Shown: positions 43,716-54,448, numbered from the stretch's first letter. The stretch is 63,012 bases of DNA from Flammula alnicola (GCA_015499995.1 JADNRV010000279.1:1-63012); one strand, 5' to 3'. Notes: generated by a model from the sequence alone, not told the origin. Translations and numbers: made by a program.

Positions 43716-46684
43716 AATTCGTACTTTTTGGTCGGATGTTCAGACGGATCATTTGGAATGATATTCTGCCGGTCCATATATACATCGTGTTTAGTCTTTT
43801 TATTTTTATCCTTGGTAGTACGAGGCACAACATATATTGATGCTGCAAAGTTCTTTTTTTCATCCCACATCAGATTATCTTCAGGATTCTTTATTTTTCT
43901 CTCATTGGCGTTCCACTTTAAGGCTGAATGCCAATCTGCAGACTCACAGCTGTCTCCTTTCCACATTTGATAACTTCTTATAAGTGGACTTCGTAGCATC
44001 CCTTGGACAGAGTCAGGTAATTTTTGTTCATATTTCAATAAAGTTATTTGATTTAGTATTTCAAGTTCCCGAAATTCCTGGCGCAGATATCCATTATTCC
44101 AAAGACCTGCTTGAATTTTTTTTGGATCAAATCCTTGAACTATGACAGTAGCATCTGCACTTGCGCTTCGTGAAAGACATGTATAATATGCATGATATGT
44201 TCTGCAATGATTTGTATCCACAACATTTACCAGACGTGTCTTTCCTTGGCTAGAATAGTCTGTCATTGAAAAATTAGGCAAGATTTGCACCTGAGTTCTC
44301 TGGATAGTCCTGTCTAAATGAGAGTCAACCCTCACTGTTGTCTTTGATATAGGAACTACGTTGGGTGCCAGTCCAGGTATTTGAATGTCCTTAGGAGGAT
44401 CCACAAGTATGACAAATAATGTGTTTAGACACTGTTTGCCATCTGGTCCTATATAGCTGTCCCATCCACATACGACTGCTTCTTGTCCTTTTGTGATACA
44501 AAGTTCTGTTGCATCATTATATCTGAGCATAACCGGTAGACCTATGCACAATGAAAGTTTTCCTGCAATTCCGCCACTGGTAGCAGGCTCTGCATTCCAT
44601 AAAGCTTCTTTCTCTCTCCGAGTGAGTGGCTTTCCAGACCTGGGCTTGGTTTTATTTTTTATTTTTTTCTTTTTAGACCCATCAAAGCTTTCTTCCCCGC
44701 TTATTTTGTCTATTGAGTAGAAATCTTCTAGTGTCTGACCTGTATCCCCAGCAAATCGACTACTTCCAAGCTCATTAATCTTGTCCTTCTGTATATTCCA
44801 TGCTGTAATCACAGACACATTTCTGAACCGCCCCTCAGCCAGTCGCGGTCCATCCTTTGTGTGTCCTGCAATCCTAGTACGCAGAAAGGCAATATCCTCA
44901 TCCGTACAAGCTGCATATCTCATATTTTCCAGTGCTGTCCTCAGCTTTGCATCAGCTTTCGATTGTACCAGCTGTCTCATATTCTGTTTCAAAATGACTA
45001 CGGTCGTGACTTGCTGCCATATAAGCTTTCCAATTACTTTCTCTTGCTGGGCCGGTGACATGTTGGCAGTCTGCATTTCAGCATAATTTTTATATAGGCA
45101 GTCCCCACCTATAGGTGGAAGCTGGGCAAAATCACCCGCAAATATAAGGTTCATTCCACCAAAAGGTTTATCATGAACGTTAGCAAGCAAGGCTAGCTTG
45201 GCACTGATTGCATATAGCTCCCGACAGCTCACCATTGAAACTTCGTCAAGAAATATGTATTCAACGCCGACTAACTTGGCTCTTAACTCATTGATTGTGT
45301 TCACATTGTTCGTACCTACGGCCTCTTCTGATTTCTTGTTTATGTGTATGCCAAATGCAGAGTGATAAGTGGACCCGTTCAAAAGTGCAGCCGCAGTTCC
45401 AGTTGGTGCAACAACAAGGATCCTATGTGATTCTTTCTTCTTCTCAAACATAGCTATCAATGCATTTATTACTCGTGATTTCCCAGTTCCTCCCATACCA
45501 CCTAGATACATCTTAAGTTGATCAGGAGCTGCTGACGTGGCATGGTTTGCAATGATTCTAAAAGCACGCTCCTGCTCTTTGTTGAGACTGAACTCCAATA
45601 CGGTTTCATTAATTATATCCATTGTTTCTTGTTTTTTTGCTTTGAAATCATACCTCAAATATTCAGCATCTACAATCTTTACTTGACCTTCTGAATCATT
45701 TTCATTTCCGTTTATAAATTCCTGCTGCTCGGCTGCCCTTGCAGACAGAAATTTTGACATGTTTTTTATTCTAGCACTCAGAACCTTGTCTCTACATTCT
45801 TTAACAAGGTTTTTCCATCCATTGGCGGTCAACATCTTTTCAGGCACAAATTTGGTTAGGGTCACAGTTATCGGATTTATTATAAAATGATCCAACCAAC
45901 CGGACTCCGTCAGAATCTTGTTGGCTTCTTGTTGTTTTATCCATCGCTTTATAGCTTCTGGACTCAGCTTCTCGATATCTCCATCTTTGAATTGGGAGCT
46001 ATCTACATAATCATTATAGCAAGCCTCTTCTTCATCAGAATAATCATTGTCAGGATCGCTATCGTATCCACCAGCAGACCGTCGGACCTTGCGATTGAGC
46101 TCTCCATGAAAATCGTCTCGTGCATCCAAACATTCATATCTAAGATTGAAATTTGCCATATATTTGCGATCACAAAGGTCAAACTCGTATGCCACAAAAG
46201 CTGCATCCCATGATTGGGTGCTTTCTTTCAACAATAAGCCATCTCTCCATGGTTTAAACAATGTTAACATTGTCATGCAGTAATATTCTCTGTCTCCTTG
46301 ATCGGGTCGGGGCAGGGAGCCACCCACAAAATTTGGAACAACATTTTGTAGCCGATCCATATCACATGTCACCTCATGTGTCAGATGCAGAGGATGTTCA
46401 GGCAAGAATGCATGATACTTTGATCCAGTGTCAAGGTCTGCATCTTCCCATTCATCTCCCTCACTAGTGATGGGCGCGGGTAACCCGCGGGCGAATTTTT
46501 GTTGACCCGCACCCGTACCCGCCAAAACCCGCACCCGTGGCCACGGGTACGGGATCCCGTGCTTGCAGGTGCGGGTTTGCAGGTGACCCGTGGGTACAGA
46601 AACCCGTGCGGGTTTGATGGGGGTGTCGTGAGAACTTATGCCAGCAGAACAATGTTGAATTAGAATTAGATTAAATTTTGGCAA
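43676..46684 (-). CDS. Helitron PIF1-type DNA helicase part
   Basis: The frame of 1002 residues starts in the inserted MITE; Helitron homology begins at 46464 (SEGDEWEDADL). It contains GGMGGTGKSRVINAL (Walker A, about residue 394), VAPTGTAAALL, FLDEVSMVS (Walker B), NLIFAGDFAQLPP, and near the end TDYSSQGKTRLVN and YTCLSRSA, which are the superfamily 1B motifs of PIF1-like helicases. In Helitrons this domain unwinds the donor strand during rolling-circle transposition and belongs to the same protein as Rep. Here it is cut off from Rep by a 412-bp insertion and from the protease domain by a one-base deletion. Confidence 0.85.
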   Translation of the reverse strand: MPKFNLILIQHCSAGISSHDTPIKPARVSVPTGHLQTRTCKHGIPYPWPRVRVLAGTGAGQQKFARGLPAPITSEGDEWEDADLDTGSKYHAFLPEHPLHLTHEVTCDMDRLQNVVPNFVGGSLPRPDQGDREYYCMTMLTLFKPWRDGLLLKESTQSWDAAFVAYEFDLCDRKYMANFNLRYECLDARDDFHGELNRKVRRSAGGYDSDPDNDYSDEEEACYNDYVDSSQFKDGDIEKLSPEAIKRWIKQQEANKILTESGWLDHFIINPITVTLTKFVPEKMLTANGWKNLVKECRDKVLSARIKNMSKFLSARAAEQQEFINGNENDSEGQVKIVDAEYLRYDFKAKKQETMDIINETVLEFSLNKEQERAFRIIANHATSAAPDQLKMYLGGMGGTGKSRVINALIAMFEKKKESHRILVVAPTGTAAALLNGSTYHSAFGIHINKKSEEAVGTNNVNTINELRAKLVGVEYIFLDEVSMVSCRELYAISAKLALLANVHDKPFGGMNLIFAGDFAQLPPIGGDCLYKNYAEMQTANMSPAQQEKVIGKLIWQQVTTVVILKQNMRQLVQSKADAKLRTALENMRYAACTDEDIAFLRTRIAGHTKDGPRLAEGRFRNVSVITAWNIQKDKINELGSSRFAGDTGQTLEDFYSIDKISGEESFDGSKKKKIKNKTKPRSGKPLTRREKEALWNAEPATSGGIAGKLSLCIGLPVMLRYNDATELCITKGQEAVVCGWDSYIGPDGKQCLNTLFVILVDPPKDIQIPGLAPNVVPISKTTVRVDSHLDRTIQRTQVQILPNFSMTDYSSQGKTRLVNVVDTNHCRTYHAYYTCLSRSASADATVIVQGFDPKKIQAGLWNNGYLRQEFRELEILNQITLLKYEQKLPDSVQGMLRSPLIRSYQMWKGDSCESADWHSALKWNANERKIKNPEDNLMWDEKKNFAASIYVVPRTTKDKNKKTKHDVYMDRQNIIPNDPSEHPTKKYEFWIIVTVGLVPEV

Positions 46685-46876
46685 ACTATATTACATAACT
46701 AATTATTTAACCTGTTTGACACATATTTCGGAGTTTTCCGTGTGCCGGCCGAAAACCCGTGACCCAGGCGCACGGGTGCGGGTTGGCTGAGGGTCACTCA
46801 AAGCCCACCCGCACCCGCACCCGCCATACCCATACCCGCAAACCCGCACGGGTATCGGAACCCGTGCCCATCACTA
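46465..46876. mobile_element. hAT-type MITE, 412 bp, inside the Helitron frame
   Basis: Both ends start TAGTGATGGGC, followed by G or A and CGGGT (17-bp TIR with one mismatch). The target duplication TCCCTCAC is present at 46457-46464 and 46877-46884. An 8-bp duplication and short TIRs point to the hAT superfamily. The inner sequence is dense in CCCGCACCCG words that make further inverted pairs. On the minus strand the first codon inside the element is TAG, which ends the Rep frame at once. Confidence 0.92.
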
Positions 46877-49800
46877 TCCCTCACTAGCAATTTCATGTGT
46901 ACGGTCCTTGAAGTTTGACAAATTCTCTTTAAATGCTTCAATACGCTTCTTTGACCACCTTTTTTTGCTACTTGTTTGTATCCATTGCAGCAGATTCATA
47001 TTGGAATAGCACAGTGGTCTGAATTTATAATCATCTACATTTGATTTTCCCACATAGTTTCCATTTTCTCTACCCAGTACAACCTTGTCAGTAAATTTTT
47101 CCTCAGCATCCATATTTATTGGAATGGCATTATCCCCTGAGGAATCAGGATCTGCCTTTCTAACCCCTTCATCAGGTGTTGTTTTTTCCTTCTTAGGAGC
47201 ATTATTGACCAGCGGCGTATCCACACCGATGCTAATGTCTTCAGTCTTTGTCTGCGACCTTCGGACATCTGATACATAACTTTTCCACCAAAATGGAACA
47301 AAATCATGCCCTGTATAATGATCAGGATTTCCTAGCAGGTACATACATGCCATAGGACTTCCTATTTCCATTTTTGATGTCAGTGCATTGACAATTTTAA
47401 GTATCAGCTTTCGGGCTGAATCTCCTGCCTTCATATCTCCTCCGATAAGTTCAGAATTCTTGGAATAAACATCATAGGCAGAAGAGAATATTTGATGCGT
47501 CTTTAACATGGGCTTTGTCACGTAATCAGTAACGTAGGAAATTATAGCTTTTATTGAAGTACCAGACAATAGGCTGGTAACATCACTGTTACATCTCAGA
47601 AGGTAAGTCAGACAAGGTGTAAATGTATTCATCATAGGCTCTAATTTCTTCATGAAAATATGTCCATCACCTTCATTAATCTGGGTTTGGCTTCTTACTT
47701 CACGTGGAAAACGGGCCATGCAGACGCCATCTTGGTTTAGACAGCCTTTAGGTCCATTACGAGATGCCCTTGCAATAGGTGTCTCTGTTTCATTTTCTGG
47801 TAAAGGAGTTTCCACTAGATCAACAACATCAGGCTTATCTTCAGACTTATGCTTCTTCGATCTTTTTGAATTAGAGGATCTACATTTGTGTACGTTTGAC
47901 CTGATCAGAATATCGTCCACTGTTTTTTCATATTCGGTCCACCACAAGTCAAAGGCTTTGCAGTCACCACAAACATTATCTTTATTCTCTTGTTTATGCT
48001 GCCTATCGCAAGTCTTTGCAGGAGGTGGGGCTGGCAGTGTCTGGGTAGGATCCCGATACATAGGGTCTTTTGTGACTTGGCTGATATTCTGTGGCTTAAC
48101 TATTGTATGAATGCCTTCACCGATTGTTCCGCTGACTGGTATTCTTTCTCTGATCTCATCCATGGTACCAGTAACAAACTCTCCAATATGGGCTGCCTCA
48201 AGATATGCCACCAGCTCTCTCTGAAAATTGGAGTCAGACTTCATGATTCTGTCCCTAATTTCTTGAGGTGATAGAGCTCCTTTAATCCACAGCATCATAT
48301 GCAGGTGCAATGTTAGTCGACCTTGTTGTTCTACGGTCCCATAATATGCAGAGGTATCTCCGTAAAGGCCAGGGTGATCCTCTCCAACACCAAGTACATG
48401 CTTAATTATCAGTTTTACCATAACATCAAAAAATTTAGCCGCGGCCACTGGATTAGACAACACAAGCAGATCCCTTTCACTTGAGGATCTCAGTTCTGGT
48501 TTAAACTTGATATCCTTGTCTGCATAATACAAGCACAGAGGATGGCGGCTGTCAGCGGGAGAGAAGGTTATGAACCACGATGGTGCACCCTTCATAGCAA
48601 CAAGCGACCATATTTCATTGCGCATGTACTTCTTGCTGGTGAGTGATCCTTTCACATGACCTCCAACATGGTCAAGATCATCTAGAATACTAAAACAAAG
48701 CTTCTCATCTTCTGTTTCTGGAGTCACCCGTTCTCCAGCTGCCATCCGCTTTGATATAGAATCTAATATATTCGAATTTACACTAAGCAGCCGCTTTGTG
48801 ATTTCATTAAATTTCTGTCTTTTTGCTAACAAAAAACTGCCTGTCACACCATTCTTAATTTGTTCATGATTGAATGCTACTATTGGGAAATATAAATCGG
48901 TCTGAAAATGTTTGTCATGGTACATCAATAAATGTTTCTTGTGTTCTGCTTCTGATATCTTCTTTGCGTGTTGTTTCTGACCTATTCCTCCCAGGCCATA
49001 TGGAAACAGCCAAGGGAACATCTGAGGATAAATTTGGGGATTGTCGTACATGGATTGTGGTGCTTCATCATGTCCAATAGCCAATGCTGTACCCCCTTTC
49101 TCAAGATGTCTCAATGCTCTAATCTTTAGAGCTTGTATAGACATATTCTCGTATTCCTCACCAGTAAGTCCATGCACGGTAAACGGACAAGGTCCTTCTT
49201 CTGTTCCATCTTCCATTTCATTGTCAAATTTACTCATGGCTGAAGCAATTTTGTTAGAGTCGGAGTTACTGTGTCTGTAATCCACCATTACGGGCACACC
49301 ATTTAATGGATAAGATTCTAAGTTATCTTTAGAAATTTCAAGATCAGCATAGTCCGTGTGATTCAGTTTTAGCCATTCCAAGGCCTTTGCAACTACATTT
49401 CTTCTGACAAGCATCGGTGTACGTTTGTAATCATCATCAGTTGGCCTAGCCTTTCCTATGAACACAAAGGCAAGTACCTCACTAAGCTCTTCCTTACTGG
49501 GAGGAAGATGATGGTAGACCTTCACAGTGGGGTTGGTGAACATAATGCAGTTGGCGATCATCTTGGCACGACCTGAGGATACACGCACAAGACATCTGTT
49601 ATGACGTATACGAGCAATCATCATTTGCTCGGCAAAAGTGAGGTTTTTGAGTTGACTAGGAATATCCCCTATCCAAAAACCATTGGCTAATGACAAATTA
49701 GGCTTTTTGTCTTTCAATATGGATTTTTCACAGGTTTTGCAAATATGCTGACAGCTCAAGTCTAAAACTGGGCCCTCCAATTCTTCGATGGGGACGTCAG

Positions 49801-50914
49801 CTGTCTTGCGCTCTTTTCTAGTCACACCTGCTGAAGCCAGTATTCCCAAACTTAGATCAGCCCTATCAATTTGACTAAGTTCAGATATCCTATGCAGCCT
49901 TCCACATACAGCACATCCAGCTTCTTCAAACCGTTGTGGATCCATGTCTTTGCAATAGTTTTCTACTATTTCTCTCACAAGCTCCTTGGAGGCTGGCACT
50001 GGTGGAAATGGGACATCTTCCATATCAGGCCTCCGTGTTCCGCCAGAAGGCTGCCGGTCTACACCTTTCGCTTTGGCCTTAGATTGCCGCTTACTTGTAA
50101 CATTAATCTCCCTTTGATTTTTCTCTCTTTTCCCTCTTGCAGGAATGTTAGCAAACTTGGCCTTGTATTTTTTGTCCCTATCATGTTTTCTTTCTTGTAT
50201 GCTCTTCTCTTCTTTAAACACCGAGAAATGAATGTCACACTCAGGACAGTAATGTTGTTTAAACCGGTTCAGGTTCTCATCTTTTGTAAGTTGTTTGCTC
50301 TGAGGTATACCATGGATCTTGGCCACTGCAGTTACTTCAGGCCTTGACATAAGTGAAGCAACCTCATAAAGAGGAAGTTGAGTAGCTACATGAGCGCTGT
50401 GGTCAGTCATCACGTCTGACAGCATGTCTCTGTCCACATAACATACAAATTCGTATTTTGCACTCATATCAATCTCAATGTTGGCTGGCTGTATGACGAA
50501 GTCAGCCAGTTTTTCACCTTTGATTGTACGTATATGCTTGAAACCTCCTCCTAGAAAAATGTTTTTTTCCTCATTGTAAGGTGGTATGTCATCAACATTC
50601 AACCTTTCTTCATTGATGTCCAACTGTTCGTCATCACCATTCAGCATTTCTTCGACTACACTTGACATTTCTCGGTTAACATCTGGCAAGTTTTCATCAA
50701 CATCTGGCATCTCTTCATCAACATCTGGCGAGTTTTCATCAGCATCAGACATTTCGTCAGTAAATACATGCCGTCTGAAGGGCAAAGGTTGCTTCCGATG
50801 TTGCAACATTGATTTGATATCCGAAGCACTCCAATACACGGAACGATTCAATCGCATTCCAGTCACTATACCATGAAAATCATGGCGTCTCATTGAATAT
50901 CTTGCCATGAACAT
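46874..50914 (-). CDS. Helitron replication initiator (Rep, HUH, with DUF6570-like N-terminus)
   Basis: The 1346-residue frame starts MFMARYSMRR. It has Cys-rich zinc-like pairs (CPECDIHF about residue 225; CAVCGRLH about 340; CKTCEKS about 400), a DUF6570-like segment (LANGFWIGDIP, LTFAEQMMIARI), the HUH motif LHLHMMLW (about residue 870, near 48,305) and a two-tyrosine motif SYVTDYVTKP (about 1126-1132, near 47,530). These are the nicking and ligation residues of Helitron Rep. The frame ends in the TAG supplied by the MITE (46874-46876); beyond the insertion the Helitron protein continues. Otherwise it is uninterrupted, so the MITE is likely recent. Confidence 0.88.
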   Translation of the reverse strand: MFMARYSMRRHDFHGIVTGMRLNRSVYWSASDIKSMLQHRKQPLPFRRHVFTDEMSDADENSPDVDEEMPDVDENLPDVNREMSSVVEEMLNGDDEQLDINEERLNVDDIPPYNEEKNIFLGGGFKHIRTIKGEKLADFVIQPANIEIDMSAKYEFVCYVDRDMLSDVMTDHSAHVATQLPLYEVASLMSRPEVTAVAKIHGIPQSKQLTKDENLNRFKQHYCPECDIHFSVFKEEKSIQERKHDRDKKYKAKFANIPARGKREKNQREINVTSKRQSKAKAKGVDRQPSGGTRRPDMEDVPFPPVPASKELVREIVENYCKDMDPQRFEEAGCAVCGRLHRISELSQIDRADLSLGILASAGVTRKERKTADVPIEELEGPVLDLSCQHICKTCEKSILKDKKPNLSLANGFWIGDIPSQLKNLTFAEQMMIARIRHNRCLVRVSSGRAKMIANCIMFTNPTVKVYHHLPPSKEELSEVLAFVFIGKARPTDDDYKRTPMLVRRNVVAKALEWLKLNHTDYADLEISKDNLESYPLNGVPVMVDYRHSNSDSNKIASAMSKFDNEMEDGTEEGPCPFTVHGLTGEEYENMSIQALKIRALRHLEKGGTALAIGHDEAPQSMYDNPQIYPQMFPWLFPYGLGGIGQKQHAKKISEAEHKKHLLMYHDKHFQTDLYFPIVAFNHEQIKNGVTGSFLLAKRQKFNEITKRLLSVNSNILDSISKRMAAGERVTPETEDEKLCFSILDDLDHVGGHVKGSLTSKKYMRNEIWSLVAMKGAPSWFITFSPADSRHPLCLYYADKDIKFKPELRSSSERDLLVLSNPVAAAKFFDVMVKLIIKHVLGVGEDHPGLYGDTSAYYGTVEQQGRLTLHLHMMLWIKGALSPQEIRDRIMKSDSNFQRELVAYLEAAHIGEFVTGTMDEIRERIPVSGTIGEGIHTIVKPQNISQVTKDPMYRDPTQTLPAPPPAKTCDRQHKQENKDNVCGDCKAFDLWWTEYEKTVDDILIRSNVHKCRSSNSKRSKKHKSEDKPDVVDLVETPLPENETETPIARASRNGPKGCLNQDGVCMARFPREVRSQTQINEGDGHIFMKKLEPMMNTFTPCLTYLLRCNSDVTSLLSGTSIKAIISYVTDYVTKPMLKTHQIFSSAYDVYSKNSELIGGDMKAGDSARKLILKIVNALTSKMEIGSPMACMYLLGNPDHYTGHDFVPFWWKSYVSDVRRSQTKTEDISIGVDTPLVNNAPKKEKTTPDEGVRKADPDSSGDNAIPINMDAEEKFTDKVVLGRENGNYVGKSNVDDYKFRPLCYSNMNLLQWIQTSSKKRWSKKRIEAFKENLSNFKDRTHEIASEG

Positions 50915-50947
50915 TTTGATATGCCATACGAGCCAGTATATCCTGTC

Positions 50948-51586
50948 TCATATGTGATCTTGAAGCTGAAAGTCGGTCACATGGTAGATGTCCAGCATAG
51001 CAACTCTTGCGACCCAGAGGCAAAGCATGCGTGATGCATGGTCAAAAGCCCATACCATATAATCTTCATTGATATACAGCTCTCCAACAGTAGGGCAGTA
51101 TTTAGACGAAACATTGGGTGTTAAAGGCATATGATCCTTGCCAGATAATGGCTTGTACTCTGCAATATGCAGCGGGATACAAATACACGAGACATGCTCG
51201 TCGAGACCACCAAACACCATGGAAAGCATTTGGTCACATTGGTCTATATCAGTTGAAGAGTAGGAATAGATGCCGACAGAAGGCAGACTCTGCTGCGGCG
51301 AAGGAGTATCCTTCAAAGAATTGTCAACACAAAGGCCACCAGGCAAAGTCACGATACATACCTCTAGGATGCCAAATAGAGATGAGATATTCAAAAAAAG
51401 CCATCCCCAAAAAATGAAAGGGAGATACCAGTACATAGCTAGTAGTGTGAATAGCCAGGATAAGTAGAGGGAGAGTGGAAGAGTGGAAGGTTGAGCCCGA
51501 TTTGAACACGGGTTAGACCGGCTTTGGACCTCTTTGGACGCGGAAATTGTCACATGATTGCACCATGATCCGCAATATGTGATCAC
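50948..51586 (-). CDS. Unrecognised 212-residue frame upstream of Helitron Rep
   Basis: The frame reads YLSWLFTLLAMYWYLPFIFW near its N-terminus (hydrophobic) and QLQDHI at its end, 33 bp before the Rep start. The last 130 residues (CICIPLHIAEYKP, YCPTVGELYINEDYMVWAF) look more protein-like than the first part. It may be an N-terminal exon or an accessory frame of the Helitron, or only chance. I have no family match. Confidence 0.3.
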   Translation of the reverse strand: MITYCGSWCNHVTISASKEVQSRSNPCSNRAQPSTLPLSLYLSWLFTLLAMYWYLPFIFWGWLFLNISSLFGILEVCIVTLPGGLCVDNSLKDTPSPQQSLPSVGIYSYSSTDIDQCDQMLSMVFGGLDEHVSCICIPLHIAEYKPLSGKDHMPLTPNVSSKYCPTVGELYINEDYMVWAFDHASRMLCLWVARVAMLDIYHVTDFQLQDHI

Positions 51587-51725
51587 ATGATTATACTCGA
51601 ATAGTTATAGATCCAAGGATATTGCCTAAAGTTTTTTAATTTGTATGTGAAGGAGCTTGTGCACAAAAAGCTATAGGGTATGATTACAATAAATATATAT
51701 AAATCCATGTCAAATGGCTATCAAA

Positions 51726-54168
51726 CTACTTGCATGGTGGGAAAACTTGAACAAGGTCAGCGGTGGGATAGCTCGGATCCACTTGTGACTTGCGCAATCT
51801 CACTCCCTCACGCCCCACCTTGCACATGTCCAACCCCCAAGTTCTCACTTTGAAAATGGTTCCTCGATTTTCACCGCGAAAGGGTGTGACCAAATCTTTA
51901 ACTGCACCTGGAAGGACAGGAACCAGGTATGCCAAAGGAACATCGTGCAATTTCATTCCCTCCCTTAGTTGCGCGTAACCCTGCTCTACCTTGGTAACCT
52001 CCAGGATCCGACGGTCACTGGCATCTCGTGTATCCCTTACTTTGACTCGAATGCCAATTAAAGCCTCAGCGTGAAGCCAGTGATCGAATGCCCCGCGGAC
52101 ATTGGCGCTCCTGACGGAGAATCCCCCGTCGCAGATGCCTGGACAGGACTTCCTGCACGTGGAGTTCGAGAAGAGGGGTCCCATGCCGGTGATAAATCGT
52201 TTGAGCTCGATGGGGTAGGCAAAGGAGTCCTGGGTGCGGGGGAGCGGGGGGGGTGGTGGGACCTCTTGAGGCGGATGTGTGGAGGTTCCCGAGTATGTGA
52301 GGAAAGTCAAGGACCTTTCGTCAGGATGTCTGAATAATGGGGTCAGGAAATGCTCGGGGGCGAGGAGGCTATAAAGTGCCTACAGAAATGCCAGATCCCC
52401 CAGAGAGAGCTCGACCACTCGTTGCAGACACGCTTCCAGTTCGACCCACGCCTTGCCAAGCGGACTTGTATCCTTGATGAGACCCTTGTATCCTTTCCAG
52501 GCGTGCGATCCGATTACGATGACCCGCTTTCCCTTATACACACCATTGGGGTCTTTGCTCCCAGTTGATTTCTCAATTTCGGGTTTCGAGGCCTCAGAGT
52601 CGTTGCGACAAAGTCAGAGCTGTAAAACACTACTTGTCCCGATGACACAGTAAACTGTGACCAAATCAGAATAAGTGTGCTTTAGAGATATCGAACCATA
52701 CCTCGGCTTGCTTTTCCATATTCAATATTTTCATTCTGTCGTCGAAAATATCAACGACCCATCCTGTAAGCCCTGAGTTCGGACCATCAAGCACCCTGAC
52801 CTCGTCCCCTACGCGGAATGCCAATCTCACATCCGTGCGCAGCACGTTTTCCGTCAGATCCTGGGTAGATAGATATACCGCAATTTCATTCTCGCCTACA
52901 TCCTCGACCTGTCCAAGAAGACCACGATATTCTCCCCGAACCACCTTGACGCGATCGTGGAGTTTGACCTGACTTGCCATAATGCCGTTTTCGGTTCGGA
53001 CACGAGCATCGGCCTCGAGGACGTCGTTTGAAGAGAACAGCATCAAGACCGACATGCTGGGGAGCGGATCCACTGAATACATGAGATCAATGTCGGAAAT
53101 ATTTACCATGAGGAAACCCTTCTTGGAGTATTGTCTCCCCTCGAACCTATACGATCCTCCCGACTGCATCTCCACTGTTTCTTCGCCGAATGTCGATTCC
53201 ACCATTTCTTTTAGAGACAGTGCCTGTGTAGGACGAGACAGGCGGTCCTCTGGTGATGAGAAGCGGATCGGGGTACCAGCAGCAGTACCATTTCCCCTTC
53301 AACACTTTCCACGAGCCCCACGTCCCCTCTGTAGTGTTCCCAGCCCTTTCTCTTTCCCCGGACCCGTCCCCATGATTGACGGCTAATGTTCGGCGACCCG
53401 ACGATGCGTGTTTGGGCCCATTCCTCGCGAGGAACCGGTCGCAGCATGGCCTTGTTTAGCTCACTAACGGACGTGGCCAATCGCATTGCCTGCTGGTGAG
53501 TCGAAACCTCGGCGTAGATACGTCCAGGCCGGCAAGGGTTAGCCATTACGGAGCGCGCCAGGCTCTGCGGACTCGTAGGATGGAAAGCTAGATGGAGTAT
53601 CTTGAAAACCGCTGCATTTTCCTTCCAAGCTGGCCAGGAGTTAATGTTAGTCGCCAGGTAGTAGAAAAAACTGTGATTACAACTCACCTTGCATCCAATC
53701 TCCCACAAGTTGTCATCTTTAAACAATGTATAGTCTGCAGCGGCGTACTTGGACTGGAACCCTGCATCCTCTGTACTTGTCCCTTGTTCCATGGCAGCTC
53801 GTCTGGTAGCTCGTCGTGCCAGATCAGCGAGAAGGTGCGCTTCTTCTGACCAGGTATCAGCCATAGCTTGTCGTAGCCGAGCATGGCTCACTACCGAGTC
53901 CCATCTTGTCTCCTCCTCATCCATTTCATCTGCAACCCAAAAATGCTCAATACTGGTTCGGTATTTCGTTTGAGGAGCAGACACATTACCTTCCAGTTCT
54001 TCCTCTCCATCTGTTAACTCGTCATCTTCTAACACATCATCTGCGATTGCTTCCAAGTCCATGAACATATTCTGTAGAGTTTCCGTCAGTTTCCTATCAC
54101 GGATATGCAGACACACTATCTTAACATACGGTGTCCGTTCTTCTTCTTTTCGCGGGGCGGTTCGACAT
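51726..54168 (-). CDS. Spt5-like protein (NGN plus KOW domains), possibly broken
   Basis: The first exon 54168-54130 codes MSNRPAKRRRTDT, with a nuclear-localisation-like cluster; it splices in phase to an acidic exon (ADDVLEDDELTDGEEELE). Then come DDNLWEIGCK, an NGN-like segment (AAVFKILHLAF, ARSVMANPCRPGRIYAEV) and several KOW-type stretches (YRGDVGLVESVEGEMVLL; VVRGEYRGLLGQVEDVG; VLDGPNSGLTGWVVD; WKGYKGLIKDTSPLG). Spt5 with Spt4 clamps RNA polymerase II and sets elongation rate. This one is shorter than canonical Spt5 and has no CTR repeats; a TAG at 52380-52382 interrupts the frame between KOW segments, unless an unseen intron removes it. The inverted dioxygenase element starts only about 107 bp upstream. 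Confidence 0.65.
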
Positions 54169-54358
54169 TCTTATTAGGCGGTATTAACCGAGTTATTTTG
54201 GTATATATACGACTAAACACTAGACTACTAAACTACTCTATATCGACGCGTTATTACGGACGCGTTATTAGTACGACGAGGAAAAGAAAGAAGAACAGTC
54301 ACGCCGCGCGGGCCGTGTTGTACGCGTCGTTGATTAGGGCCGGTGTTTTCTTGATTAT

Positions 54359-54448
54359 TCATCACTTCGAACGAGTGGTTATGTCAGCACTTCACGGTTA
54401 TACGCACGTGGTTATGTCAGCACTTCGTTCGAAGTGCTGACATCAGCA
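54359..54448. repeat. Palindromic array of copy 2 (three degenerate units)
   Basis: One intact CACTTCGTTCGAAGTGCTGAC unit and two damaged ones (CACTTCGAACGAGTGG; CACTTCACGGTTATACGCA) stand where copy 1 has five. The spacer GGTTATGTCAG is kept. Confidence 0.85.

Larger units (their letters stand above)
42750..51600 (-). mobile_element. Helitron (rolling-circle transposon), approximate limits
   Basis: In the minus direction the order is Rep (50914-46874), PIF1-type helicase (46456-43676) and a cysteine-protease domain (43715-42843), the layout of an autonomous fungal Helitron in which one long protein has been broken by an insertion and one frameshift. Exact termini (5' TC, 3' CTRR between A and T) could not be fixed, so the limits are approximate. 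Confidence 0.8.

Noticed and set aside
51490..51540. GTTCAAATC-like B box (minus strand) suggesting a tRNA or SINE
   Set aside because: The putative T-arm does not pair over five bases and there is no acceptor stem, D-arm or A box at the right distance.
50948..51586. Membrane protein from hydrophobic run near the N-terminus
   Set aside because: The hydrophobic part lies in the less protein-like half and may be non-coding; kept only as a low-confidence frame.
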